The notes beneath the pieces were generated by a model that saw nothing but the letters and a program-made list of their open reading frames with translations, was not told the DNA's origin and searched no databases. Below, in pieces: positions 49,871-61,923 of a DNA stretch of 64,000 nt. Source of the stretch: Rotaria macrura (Eukaryota; Rotifera; Eurotatoria; Philodinida; Philodinidae); contig OENT01000383.1 of assembly GCA_900239685.1 (NCBI GenBank), positions 60,686 to 124,685 of the forward strand, read 5' to 3'. Within the stretch, counting starts at the first letter, position 1. Each line of letters opens with the position of its first letter. The translations under genes and the position numbers were made by a program.

Positions 49871-52800
49871 AAAATTTCACCTTGAATCTTTGATCCGGCA
49901 AAGAGAAACGCACAGACACTGAACATTACATATATAGATAATAAAATATGCCAAACTTGGAAATTTTCTTTGAACCTCACTGACAATAGAGGAAGACCCA
50001 ATGTGGATCCTAATAATTCGATATAAGCAAACAAATTGTTTTCCATGTAGAGCATACTTCAGTGATATATATATACTCAAACCTTTCAATACGATAAGAC
50101 AAGCAAAAACAAATTTATACGATTTATTACCGATTATAATCCTAAAATCAAAACCATCACATGAGGTTGAACCAATATTTGTATCGAGCATTATATCATC
50201 TATTCGTTATGCATCTTTTAAAGAATCTAGCTGATTGATTGTTGCACATAGTCTAAGTCACTATCGTATGATCGAAAAATGACTCTCATGATAATGAACA
50301 ATAGTGATATATTATGAAGAATAAAATAATGTTTCTTATATCAACTTAATTTGCTCATCTTTTGCACATGAATTAGCTCGAGAGATGCATCGAATCACTA
50401 ATTATTTCTTAACGAATTCGATAGATCCATCATTATAAATGTTTTCTTCATACATTAGAAGCATTCGTCTCGATATTAAAGCATAGTAAGGCTTGACTCT
50501 CGCTCTTACTTTTTTGTTTTCTACCTAACGACGCTTATATATATATGTACGAACAAAGTAAAAAAAATTAAAAGTAGTATAGTAATTAATCTAGTACCAC
50601 AAACACAAGGTAATATATGAAACAGCACAAGTAGGATAAATTGTTATTCACAATTCTAAACTCATACTCTATCAAAAACGTTTTCTTTAGTATGCCTGAT
50701 AAAGAATGACATTGGTATATAGTGATAATGAATTCAAAAAACTTTGCATGTACCAAATAATGTATAATACAATAATATTCGAAAGACAATTATATATAAA
50801 AATCTTTTTCAAATCAGTATAAAATTATTTTCTCAAGATTTTTCTTTTTCATTTGTGATAAAATATAAGAATCTATTCGGTTTCTCATGCTTTGTTATAA
50901 CAAGACAAAGCATAATATAAAAATTTGCATCTTAATAGATCTATCAGGATGATATTTGCCATTCTAAAACGTCTCTGAGAGATCTTGCCAATTCTTGAAT
51001 ATGGAAAGAATGAAAAAAGCATAGCACAGGCACATTTTTCTTCCTTTTCTAATCTATAGATGTGCTGATATGAGGTCAAATTCAATTATATAGTTGATGA
51101 AGGTAACTTAGAATACAGAAGTAAAGAAAGTAAGTAACTAAATAGTCAGAAAGCAAATATTTGAATTATGAATAATAGCTGTAGTCACCAATTGCACTGA
51201 AATTACGAATAAAATTGATGCTAAGTGGATACTGAACAAAGTGAGGGTGGATCAAAAAAGCATCACACTTACATTCAATCAAATAATTTCAATACTGTAT
51301 CTATTTTACGCACGAATTAACATATTTGTGTGAATCAGCAATGAATAAGTTTAAAATTCTTATATGCTACTAAATTTTTGGTGAATATCATATAGAATCA
51401 ATACGGTATAGACGAACTCTACAGTTTCGTAACAATGAAAGAATCGAATATGTTCATTTTCAAGTCGATTACTACTATTTATACGGATGATTATTTATTT
51501 TGTTTTAGAATTAAACAGACAATTACAATTTTAACTAAAACAATGAACGTATTGAGGAAAAAATGGAAATGAAAAAGTTGTTTCCTTACTGCAAGTGTAA
51601 GTTCATCAAACGTGTATTCTTTGTTTTTATCAAGAAGATTGAAATATAATGACGAGAATGGATCTCTATTATGTATAATACATTGCTTGTTGTATGTTTG
51701 CATTATGCTTCTCTTGTTAGCTAATTACGTGCCAATCTACAGCTGAAGGAAAAAAGAAAACAAAGTTTGTTTTTCGGAAAATATATTTTACTGCATACAC
51801 CAATTGTGACATCTTGAGAGAGTAAGTGAAAATGACATTGGCTCTCTTCAACTTACAGCTGTGGAGATATGGATAGGAAAACATATTTGAAGGAATCGTT
51901 TTATGATGAAGAACCCAACTGTGCTCCCCATTAAACTTTATTCTATTTATGTGTTTGTTTAATGAAAATTTGCATCGCTCATTCGATTTTTTGCTAAGTC
52001 AAAATGAATATTGTTCTCCCATACTCCTATACTTTTATAACATTTACAAATAAATGCATTCGATATTTTTGTGTTATCCTCAACTCGAGAGAATGCAAAT
52101 AAACTACCGACTATGTACATTTATGTAGAATTTTTTTAGAACTAAATAAATAAAACCATGTCCATAAATATTACGTAGACTTGAGTATATTTATTCGATA
52201 GCAAGACGACATTGCAAATCGAATATTTATATTCATTTGAGCCAAGTATTAGTGTCATGTAGCATTTTAATGTGATTTGGAGAAAGAACCGAAAAAGTCA
52301 TCTTGGTTTACATTTGACTAGCTTTTCAAATTTAATTAGATTTTAATTTAATGAACTTCAACCTGAAGCTTTCATTACTAGAAAACAAAAGGTTGGCAGT
52401 TTTTAAAAGATGTTTTTTTAAAGAAATGAAAGTTTTTTTGCTGCTATGCTCTGAATGCCCCCAATATTGCTTTTGTTTCATCATAATCTTTAATCGGTCA
52501 CATATGACTACAGTAGCAGTAGTATAAAAGAATTTCAAAACGAAAAAGAGGATTATCATAGACTGTTACCGATTGCCTCCATGTAGATTGACTTTCTCTC
52601 TATTGAACTTTTGAAAGCACGATCTGCATTTTTATATTAATGTTTCTGGTACTGACTGTGCTGCCAAAAAGGTGTATGTATCGCTTATTGCTTTTTCTTG
52701 TATAATTACTTAAATTATCGAAAGTTTAATCGGTCATGTTAAGATAACAATTAATTTAGTCTTACAACAAACCGAGTAGGATTAGCAGCGTCTTGAAATC

Positions 52801-55800
52801 ACTTATCTATCTTCTTCTATCGATGTGCATAAAAGATTCTATGTTTCATAATCATCCAAAAATATTTCTTCACGTTGACAATTACCATGTATCTGATTGT
52901 GATTATCTGTTATGGCCAAAGTTCTGAATCACGAAACATGATTGATATAGTGACTATGGAAAAAATACGACTGACCCACAAGAATCCAGAAATGAAGTCG
53001 CATTTACTAAGTATCTTGATGGTTATCTAGCAGTAATCTTCTGTATAGATATGCGTTTGGGATTAGCATAGTAACTTATTATTGTAGAGAAAAAGAATAA
53101 TAGGAATACAGTAGAACAAATTAGGATTTACCATATGGGTTATCGGTCACGATTTTCTATTCAGTACCCCAGATTAATCGAAGATAAGCCAACATAACAG
53201 TAGCAGTAGGAAACATAAATTCCCTTTAATAAATAAGAAAAGAAAACTGGACACTTTAGCTTTTGTACACCTATAGCGACTTTGATTCATAGTTGCAAAC
53301 TTTGAATAAAATATTTCGTACACATTCTAGCTTGTCTCAAAACATGTAACATCGTAGTTTGACATCAAGGACTAAGTGTGCTAGATTCTGTCAAGTGATG
53401 ATAAAATAGAGTTTTCGAGAACATTTGTAAGCATTTCTGAAAATATGGTTGAAATCTAATATTCAGCGTATACCTTGCACATTTAATCTTTAGAAAAAAT
53501 GTCAAATACATTCGCTTTCCTTTGAATTATCAATTTCTATTTTGAAAAACAAAATAAGCAAATTTGGAGATCTAGTCTTAGTGAATTGTAGGTAGTTCTA
53601 TCTAGTTCACCAGCCCAACTTTTGAAATTACAAACAACAGCATAGGCACAAAAGTAATTTCGTCTAGTACGTCCAAACGAATAAGCTCTATGCGCTTGTA
53701 TGTACGTACTGTGGCAAAGTTATGAATGAAATGTCAATTGGTTTATCACAGTTTATTCACAGTTCGATGATTTGCAGTTACTACATAGTTTCGTTGAAGA
53801 GAATGTAATTCTATCATTAGCGCTACATATGTGTCTATGCATCAGAAAATCACAGAATACTTCCCGATATTAAATCCGAAGTGGTAAGTTACAACCATTT
53901 CTTTTTTTTTAATGAACTTTTAAAGTGCTTGAAATGACTCGACGAAAGGCGATTTCATCATCTCTTGTCGACTATTTTTACCTTACCTTAAGTACTTAAT
54001 GAAAGAACTAATTCAGTTCTTTCAGGATAGAGATATTCGTCTGGTTACTGACTTGACTGTAGTATAATTCGAGAGTTCATTTCATTGATCAACATGAGAA
54101 TACAAAGAAAAATAGAATTGATTATCTAGATCATTGAAACTCTAAATTTGTGGAGGCTGTCCTATGGAATTAATCAAATGTTTACATTCAAAAGTAACAT
54201 GTATTCTCCTTGCCAATCATAAACCTTACTTTGCATAAGTATGGTTTATTCGAATAGACTCATGTATGAAAACAGACCTCGGGTAAAGCACGGCAGTACT
54301 AATAAAAACGTATTTATACTAGCACAATTGTTTTGTTTTCATGATCGATCTTAAGGTCAACATACGAATCAGAAAGTCAAGAAGTATCTCAAGACATTCT
54401 GCGGTTTATCGATCAATTATAGTGTGTGTCAATCAGATGATGAAAATATACTCCAATATTTTTCTCTCATCAATAAAATGGATAAAGATCTATTCGAATG
54501 ACTTACATAATAATTCGGATGTTAGTAGTGAACGCATGTTTTCTTTTGAAGCAGTAATCAAGTCATGCCTCAAAATACCGTAATTATACATAAGTAAGGT
54601 TGACCCTCGTAGTCTACATTTTATTTGATTGGTATATTAAGAACAATTTGGAACAGATACAAACATCTTCGAACTGTATGCATGAGATAGTCATCAAAAT
54701 ATAATCAGAGGTATGCTGATGAAAAATAGATAAATGACAAGAGAACCTCTTCGTATTTTTACGAATGTAAACAAAAAAATTACAATCAATTTGTTTTGTT
54801 CAAGAGATCACTCCTACAGTCACAAACGTCTTCGTAGAACACTTTGGATAGATCAACGTTGTCATCACTTCAAGTCATTTATTTCGATCAAGAACATTTT
54901 CAAGCAGGTTGCAATGTAAGTATTCAACAGTAATAAATACAAAATGTGTCTTTGATCGTAGTTAAGTATTTTTAAATTCAATAATTGTTCGCATGGCTTG
55001 GCTTTCTTCATTTTTCCTACATAGAGTGATTGTATATGATTTAATTGAATAAAATATCTTCAAACCACATGCCATGATTGAATCGATTTTTCTAAAAGTT
55101 GCTAAAATTTTCCTTCGACAGATGACATGTTAAAAGGTATTTGTACTTTAGATAGGTTTTTATTTTTCTATCGAATAAATATCCCACACCAAAAAGATCG
55201 AGATCAATCAAACACTCTTTTACACTTTCTAGTTTTGCTCTATTTTATATGTGTATTCTATTATTATTTTCATATTACTTGAATTGAAATATTATCTTAT
55301 ACTTAAATGAATGAATTCAGATTTAATCAATCGTCACTCATTGTAATTATACAACTTTGTACAAATATTTTACGAAAAACTGACGTAAATAATACGAATA
55401 TATATCAGCCACAATTTCTAGCTGGAATTCAATACGTAAAATCCAATGATATTACCCACTACGTATATTATTTCTTTTAGTCACAATGCATTTCGACTAC
55501 GGGTAAAAGAGTGAACATTATGGTAAGAACGTATGAGACTGTACGAAACTGAAATTAATCTTCTTGTATCTATTTCACTTAAATATAAATTAACTTCGAA
55601 GCAATAAATATTTTTTCTCCTAGAACCAGAATATTCATGTGGTATTAGATAACTATTAGTAACAACTGTTTTAGGCGCGTCAATATAGTGAGAAAGATGT
55701 CGCTACAATAGATCCCAGCTTTCTATTATTGACCGAACAAATTTTGAATAATATATTTGTGACTATGATCATATTAGACTTGATATCTCTCAATGTTACA

Positions 55801-56028
55801 AACTTTAGAATCTTATTCTGATTCATCCACCTATGAATGAACAATATTAGAAAAACTAGTTTGTATTGTTATGTAGTTATGCTTATATCGGTGAACCCAT
55901 GATTCATCTAATCGGGTAAACTCGTTTTCGAAACTGATTGGTTAGAATATATCAATACAGAAATTTGGAAAATACCCAAATTCAATGTAAATGTAAAGAA
56001 CTTCGTGTTTTGAACCTTCTATTTTTAG
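49871..56028. other. long gene-poor stretch
   Basis: About 6 kb, AT-rich, without a coding exon I could support. Frames at 54341-54583 and 54734-54919 (+) are the longest and match no family. The right edge should hold the promoter of the Tudor gene. Confidence 0.45.
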
Positions 56029-59000
56029 ATGGCAATAAATGTTCTAGTTATCGTTGAATATGGAGCTCAAAAACAACGTATTTCTCTTGACACTAACAGT
56101 TCATATAAGGATACATGTCATCGAATTTATTCACTTTTCAAACTTGATTCCCATAAATCAAAATATAGTCTTCAACAAGAAGATTGTCTCAAACCGGGAT
56201 TCTTTTTCAATATTGACGAACAATCATTTCTAAACGATTTAAAACAGCGTTTAACAAAAAATATTAAAAATCCAGTTATGCGTCTTCGACTCGTACCAAC
56301 CACATCGAAGAATTCGGTGAATAGATAACATATTAAGAATCTAGCTAACTGTTACGAGTCTATTTTATTTTTGAAAAATAAAATTTAGTCGAAATCAATT
56401 AATGGGTCAATTAGTGGTGAAAAAGCATGGTCAACGTCGTCACAATGTGCTCATGATGAAAATGATCGTGCTAGTTGCATATCAACAACAACGATCGATA
56501 TTAAACAACTGATTAGAAAATGTTTATCGAATTTAAGAGGTAAGAAACAGAAAAAAAAATGATGAATGCTATTATTACAGAAACCTTCAATCAAGTATTT
56601 GTATTGTAAGTATTTTTGCTTCGATCTCTTAAGATATAAATGATAAGAAAATTGACAGCACTTCATAATACTATACAGAATATTTACTCACTAGTACTGA
56701 CAGTACAACTGGATATAGTGAAGAAATTCGCCAGTGTATTCTATCTATCTCAACAGTAATCATGAAAAAAAATTAGTTATGCGTGCTCTTGTAAAACTAT
56801 TTTATCAAAATAGAAGAATGTTTAGAGATTCTACGGCGATAACCAGTTTATATGTTAATTAGATACATATATCCCTTCAGAATATCTAATGCTGTCTCAT
56901 AGATCGAGTGTCGCTGTCAGTTTTCTACGTACTCATCGGCTTCACCATCAATTTCATATTAATCAAGGATCCACAAAGGCATGATACCACTTAACATAAT
57001 TGAAAATGTTCTCTATTTAGAAAAAGTTTATTGCATATTGAGTATCATCGTAAGTTCATTTTCAATTTCATCATGTTTATTAAGAACGTATCGGAGTTAT
57101 CTAGCGGATCAACAAGTTTTTCGAGCAGGTTTTATGCCTTTCAAATCTTAGAAACATAACAAGTCCGACAAAACTTTGCAGATACCGACCAATTAATCAT
57201 TAATTTTACTTATTAGAAACAACAGAAAATATTCAATTACTTGATCGTTATCTTCATCCAGTAAGGTCAACTGTGAAGTTCGTTGTTTTCATGTTGATTT
57301 ATACTTCTATCTATTCTTCAGGAAGACTATGTTGATGATGATTGTCAATCCACTACGAAATCTTCTACAAGCAGTAAACAACCTTCATTACCAGAGAGTA
57401 CGCCTGTAAATCGTCAGATCTCACAAGCACCATCTACATGTGATTCTTCTCATGTAACTACGTCAAATATTATCGATGAACTAATTCCTGCTCTCAATCA
57501 TCTAATGAATAAGTCACAACCATTATCATTACCATCGGTAGTTTCTAATAATAAACCTGTTGAAGCATTACCAGAACTTCCACAAACAACGGCGAACTGT
57601 CAAGTTCAAACATCAATACCTACTACTACTAATGTACCAACACGTTCTTCAAATAAATCTTTCAGTAATCGTCTTGGCATGACGGTGCCATCGAGTATAG
57701 CGCAAAATTCCATCGTTCAAGAATCGAAACTAGTATCACCAATTAATCAGAATACACCCCAGACAACGAAATCACCCGTTATCATTAAGCAACCAATTGC
57801 TATACCTGCTAATAAGAATCGAAATCAATCTGTATCGAACGAAATTTTACCACCATCAAAACCTAAATGTAACGTCTTTAATTTGTCCTTTTCTTTTTCC
57901 GATTTAGTATTCTGCTTGTTATTTTAACTTTTTTTGAAAAAAGGTAAGATCGAATTACAACAATTTGAACCTGGTACTACTGTCGAAGGTATTGTTTCGG
58001 TTGCATCGAACGCATCCTATTTCTTTTTACAACTTATTGATGAACGAAAAGATGAATTCGATCATTTATCAAAAACTTTACAGTATGTTGTTGGATATTT
58101 TGAAATATTCTTTCCATTTTTATTCATTGTTCATTATCAATAGTGAATACTATACCAATCTTGATAAAAATACTCACTATCGTCCATTACCCGGTGATTA
58201 TTGTGTTGCCATGTATACTGAAGATGCTCGATGGTATCGAGCTCGCATTATACGGTATCTTTCAGGTTGATTATTTCGATTAGCTTGTTTCTTTACGTTG
58301 CTAAATTTGATATGAATATGTAGATCAAACATGTGAAGTATTCTATGTTGATTATGGTAATATGGAAGAATTACCTGTCGATTTGTTGCATGAAATTTTA
58401 CCTGATTTTATTCGACCACCTGCTCGTGCCATTGCATGCACTATTGCTCAAGTAAAGCAATTTGATTTTAAATCATTCGCAAAATATGAATTAGTTCGAT
58501 TCTAAATTAGATATTACCACCAATAGGACAAGAAGGTTGGACCAAACGTGCAACATTTGCATTTGCTTCACGTTGTAGTAATGAAAGTGTTCAAGCAACA
58601 GTGGTTGAATCAGTCAACATGAAATGGCCTATGCATATTGTTCAGTTACGTGTATCAAAAACACAAGAGGTAAAGCAAGAGAGAGGTATTTTTAGTTTGC
58701 AATATCTAATTCTCGTACTTTGGTTCTCAATACTTTTTTGAAAGTCAATTGCTTTTTTATGTAGGCTATGTAGTTATGGGTACAACCGAAAAAAGAAGCA
58801 TTTTAGTCGCTTGTTTCATGGCCACTGAGCTACTACATTTTTTAAATGAAGTTTCTAACCGACACGAAGAAAATCTATATATTTTTGTTGTTGTTGTTTT
58901 TAGTTTCAAATCGAAATGTTTCACAAAGATAGGTCTTTGTGAAAATAGTTTATTGTGAATTTTTCAAAGCTTGTTATGTATTCCCAGTATGCTATAAATA

Positions 59001-61923
59001 AATGAAGCCAAGGGAGAAATAGCAAGATTCAAGAAATCATTAGATTTGAATACCAAAGTATTTGAGATTTTTCTCACATTGAGTTCATTAGTGTGTTTGA
59101 ATAGCGTATATGAAAAATTTCTATCAAAGATCTATCTTAGAATGTAAACACAGAATATTGTCTAAACTTCGATGATACAAGAGAGCATGAAAATCCAATA
59201 TTCTAGAGCAATAAGATTAGTGTTTAAGTTTGTTTTCATCTAGTCGTAGTCCATCAGAGTCACAACATGATTTACGTAGTCGTGATCAACGAACGGATGA
59301 TCTTTTTGAAACTTCCTATATCGTGAATGTTTTCAATCGTATAATACGAGCCTTCCATTACTATTGGTTGTTAAGTAAAAGAATTTTTTTTTCGTTAGGA
59401 TATTGGAACATCACTTGAAGACTGTAAACTTGCTCGACGTGTATCAAATCAGGAAATATGTGGCTTTTGGTCAAATAAAATTCGCCTCGAACAATACATA
59501 TTATACAATTTACAAGAGCCTAATCCAAATCGATTTCCATCAAACGAACAAGGTACATCTTATTTACATTATATGACTACTAATCCAGTTAATTTCTCAC
59601 CATCAACTATCATTAATATCTACGATGAAAACTTCCATAGCAATATTGATAAAGTTAGCAAAGATTTGGCATTTGTACATCGATATTGAATTGTATAGAT
59701 ATATATCTATATATAAGTATATACATATATCTGTTATTTCTATTTTTCTATTGTCTATCAGTGCAATACTATTTCAGTCAGATGGTTTGATCTTTCTTCT
59801 CATTTTTTTCTACTTAGTATGTTACTGATGCAGACTTTTTTTCTTACTTTATGTTCTTCCTTATTGTTAAACTATCTTTACATACCAGTAAACCATATGA
59901 AGGTTATTGTTTCTGTTTTTTTTTGTTTATTTGTTTGTTCATATATAGTTCATATGTGTATTGATTTGAGACCTAGTCTAGATAACAGATAAACAGGTAG
60001 ATGAAGCGAAAATAAATAAGAATTCATGAAAACAATATCAATTTTAAGTTAGACAGAAACAAGTTTGAAAAAGTTTTGAAATCAACGTCACAATCAATAT
60101 TGTCTTTTCAATGGTGCTCGAATTCACTGTCGGTTTTCTTTGTTTGTTTGTTTGTTTGTTTGTTTGCTTGCTTGCTTGCTTGCTTGTATTTCTTATTTGT
60201 AGGAAATGTCTTCAAGATAATGTATGTTGCTTGTTTGTTTTTCTTTATTTTAGTACCAGTGAAAAATATCAAAGAAGAACATACAAATACATTTCTATCA
60301 TCATCATTTCAACCGACTTCATCTAATGATAGTTCAATACAAGAAGAAAAATCAGCTATAGAAGATACTCAATCATTGAAAGATAATTTCGATCAAACAC
60401 TATCAACAGTCATTTCCCATGAAGAACAGAATGAAACTGAACAAAATAGATCATCAACACCTAAGAATTTTGAAGAACAGAATGAGATCGTTGACAGTAC
60501 TCCGTCATCTGCTCTTAATCCAGAATCAACTCCTTTCGTTGCTCTATCAACATTGAAAACCGATAGTAATCAATCCATGTCAACCGGAGACGAGAGTAAT
60601 GATGAAATTGATTCAAATGATACACCTGTTACTAGTGGTAAATGAGAAGCAAGAAATAGAATTTTATTGAAACAAACCTATGAAATCTACTATATTTGTA
60701 TTTATAAGATGTATCTGAACGTCCACGTATGCCTATTAAAGAAGAAGTCATTGTTGATACAAGTTTGATGCCATCAACACCTTTGCTTAAATCTTGGCTA
60801 CCAGTAGAAGTAACACATATTGAAACACCGACTCGTTTCTATATTCGTTATATCTATGGTCCTAGTTGGAATTTAGGCGATGGACCAACACGTGAGTAAT
60901 CATTTCAATAGATAGGTGATGATTTCCATCAATTTTGTTTATTTCTTTTTAAATAGCTGAATTAATTAATCAGAAGGAAGTACCAGAAAGAAATGCTGTA
61001 TTGAAAGAATTAACACAAGAGATGACGTATAAAATGATACATTGTTTTTTATTTTGTAAATTACTTGATTTATTGATTTGTTTAGACAATGTTATAGTAA
61101 ACATAAACGTATCTGTCCAGGTGATGGCTATGATGAGGGTGAATTAGTTGCTGTTAAATTTCGTTCAAAATGGCATCGTGGACGTTTCATTCAATATAAA
61201 CCAAACATCGATTTTGCAGATGTAAGACAGTGCCTATCTCGTTTTGTTAAATATGTAATCTACGATTGATTTTGATTCGTTCTGTAGGGTAGAAAATGGA
61301 TTTTGCTTTCCTTCTCCTATCATCGAAAACAAACGAGTATCTTAATCTATTGTTTGAGGATTGAGTGAGAACTTAGTAGGGACATTCTTTCTTTTGGAAA
61401 AAAAATCAAAGAACTATTTATTTCGTGATAAAAAGAAAGAATGAACAACAATATCTTCTTTTACACTTTGATTGTATGTGAATTCAGAGAAATATGTTTT
61501 CAAATACATGCTAATCGAACTCCTTGTTTAGATATTCTTCGTGGATTACGGTTACACACGTTCATTACCTATTCAAATGATTCGACAAATCAATAATCGT
61601 TTTGTGGTGAAAATAATATCCTGTTTGGTTTTTTCAAGTTTTCAAATTACTATTGTATTTTTTAGTTACATGCTGAACAAGCTCATCTAATGCATTTGTA
61701 TCAACCTGGCCAACGTCGAGGTCGTATAGAATGGAATTCAAAGGTCATCGATGAATTTCGAGAATTGACTAAAGACGGAACAAATTTGTATGCACGAACT
61801 GTTAATGAAACGAACACGATTGAACTTGTGTCGTATGATTTATTAACGAAGCATTGGTTTTCTTTCTACGAACATTTTGTCAAACATTTAAGTAATTGTG
61901 ATTACAATGAACAAAAAAATTGA
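56029..61923 (+). CDS. two-Tudor-domain protein with ubiquitin-like N-terminus, about 16 exons
   Basis: Tudor proteins of this kind bind dimethyl-arginine tails of Piwi proteins in germ granules; that role is inferred from the family. Exons: 56029-56316, 56389-56539, 57217-57260, 57322-57868, 57944-58082, 58144-58265, 58324-58451, 58511-58669, then 59244-59322, 59399-59552, 60254-60637, 60709-60891, 60957-61026, 61086-61221, 61532-61606, 61666-61923. The first eight join in phase (526 codons), as do the last eight. The step from 58669 to 59244 is out of phase, so a small exon or another donor is missing from my model. The first 90 residues look like a ubiquitin-like fold, somewhat like the ELMO N-terminus. 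A Ser/Thr/Gln-rich linker follows. Tudor 1 has GDYCVAMYTEDARWYRARI and VFYVDYGN (440-443). Tudor 2 (exons 61086-61606) has GELVAVKFRSKWHRGRF and FFVDYGY, lacking the Asn. Between them is an acidic Ser-rich linker. Confidence 0.85.
60139..60186. repeat. (TTTG)n-(CTTG)n microsatellite in a Tudor-gene intron
   Basis: Uninterrupted tttg units followed by cttg units, about 70 bp before the acceptor of the exon at 60254. It makes frames there appear open by chance. Confidence 0.9.

Noticed and set aside
56581-56605. Possible 25-base exon in the Tudor gene
   Set aside because: It fits the phase of the exon before but no following exon continues it; joining 56539 straight to 57217 keeps phase and gives a smooth peptide.
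60111-60326. 71-codon Cys/Leu-rich frame
   Set aside because: It is the tttg/cttg microsatellite read as protein.
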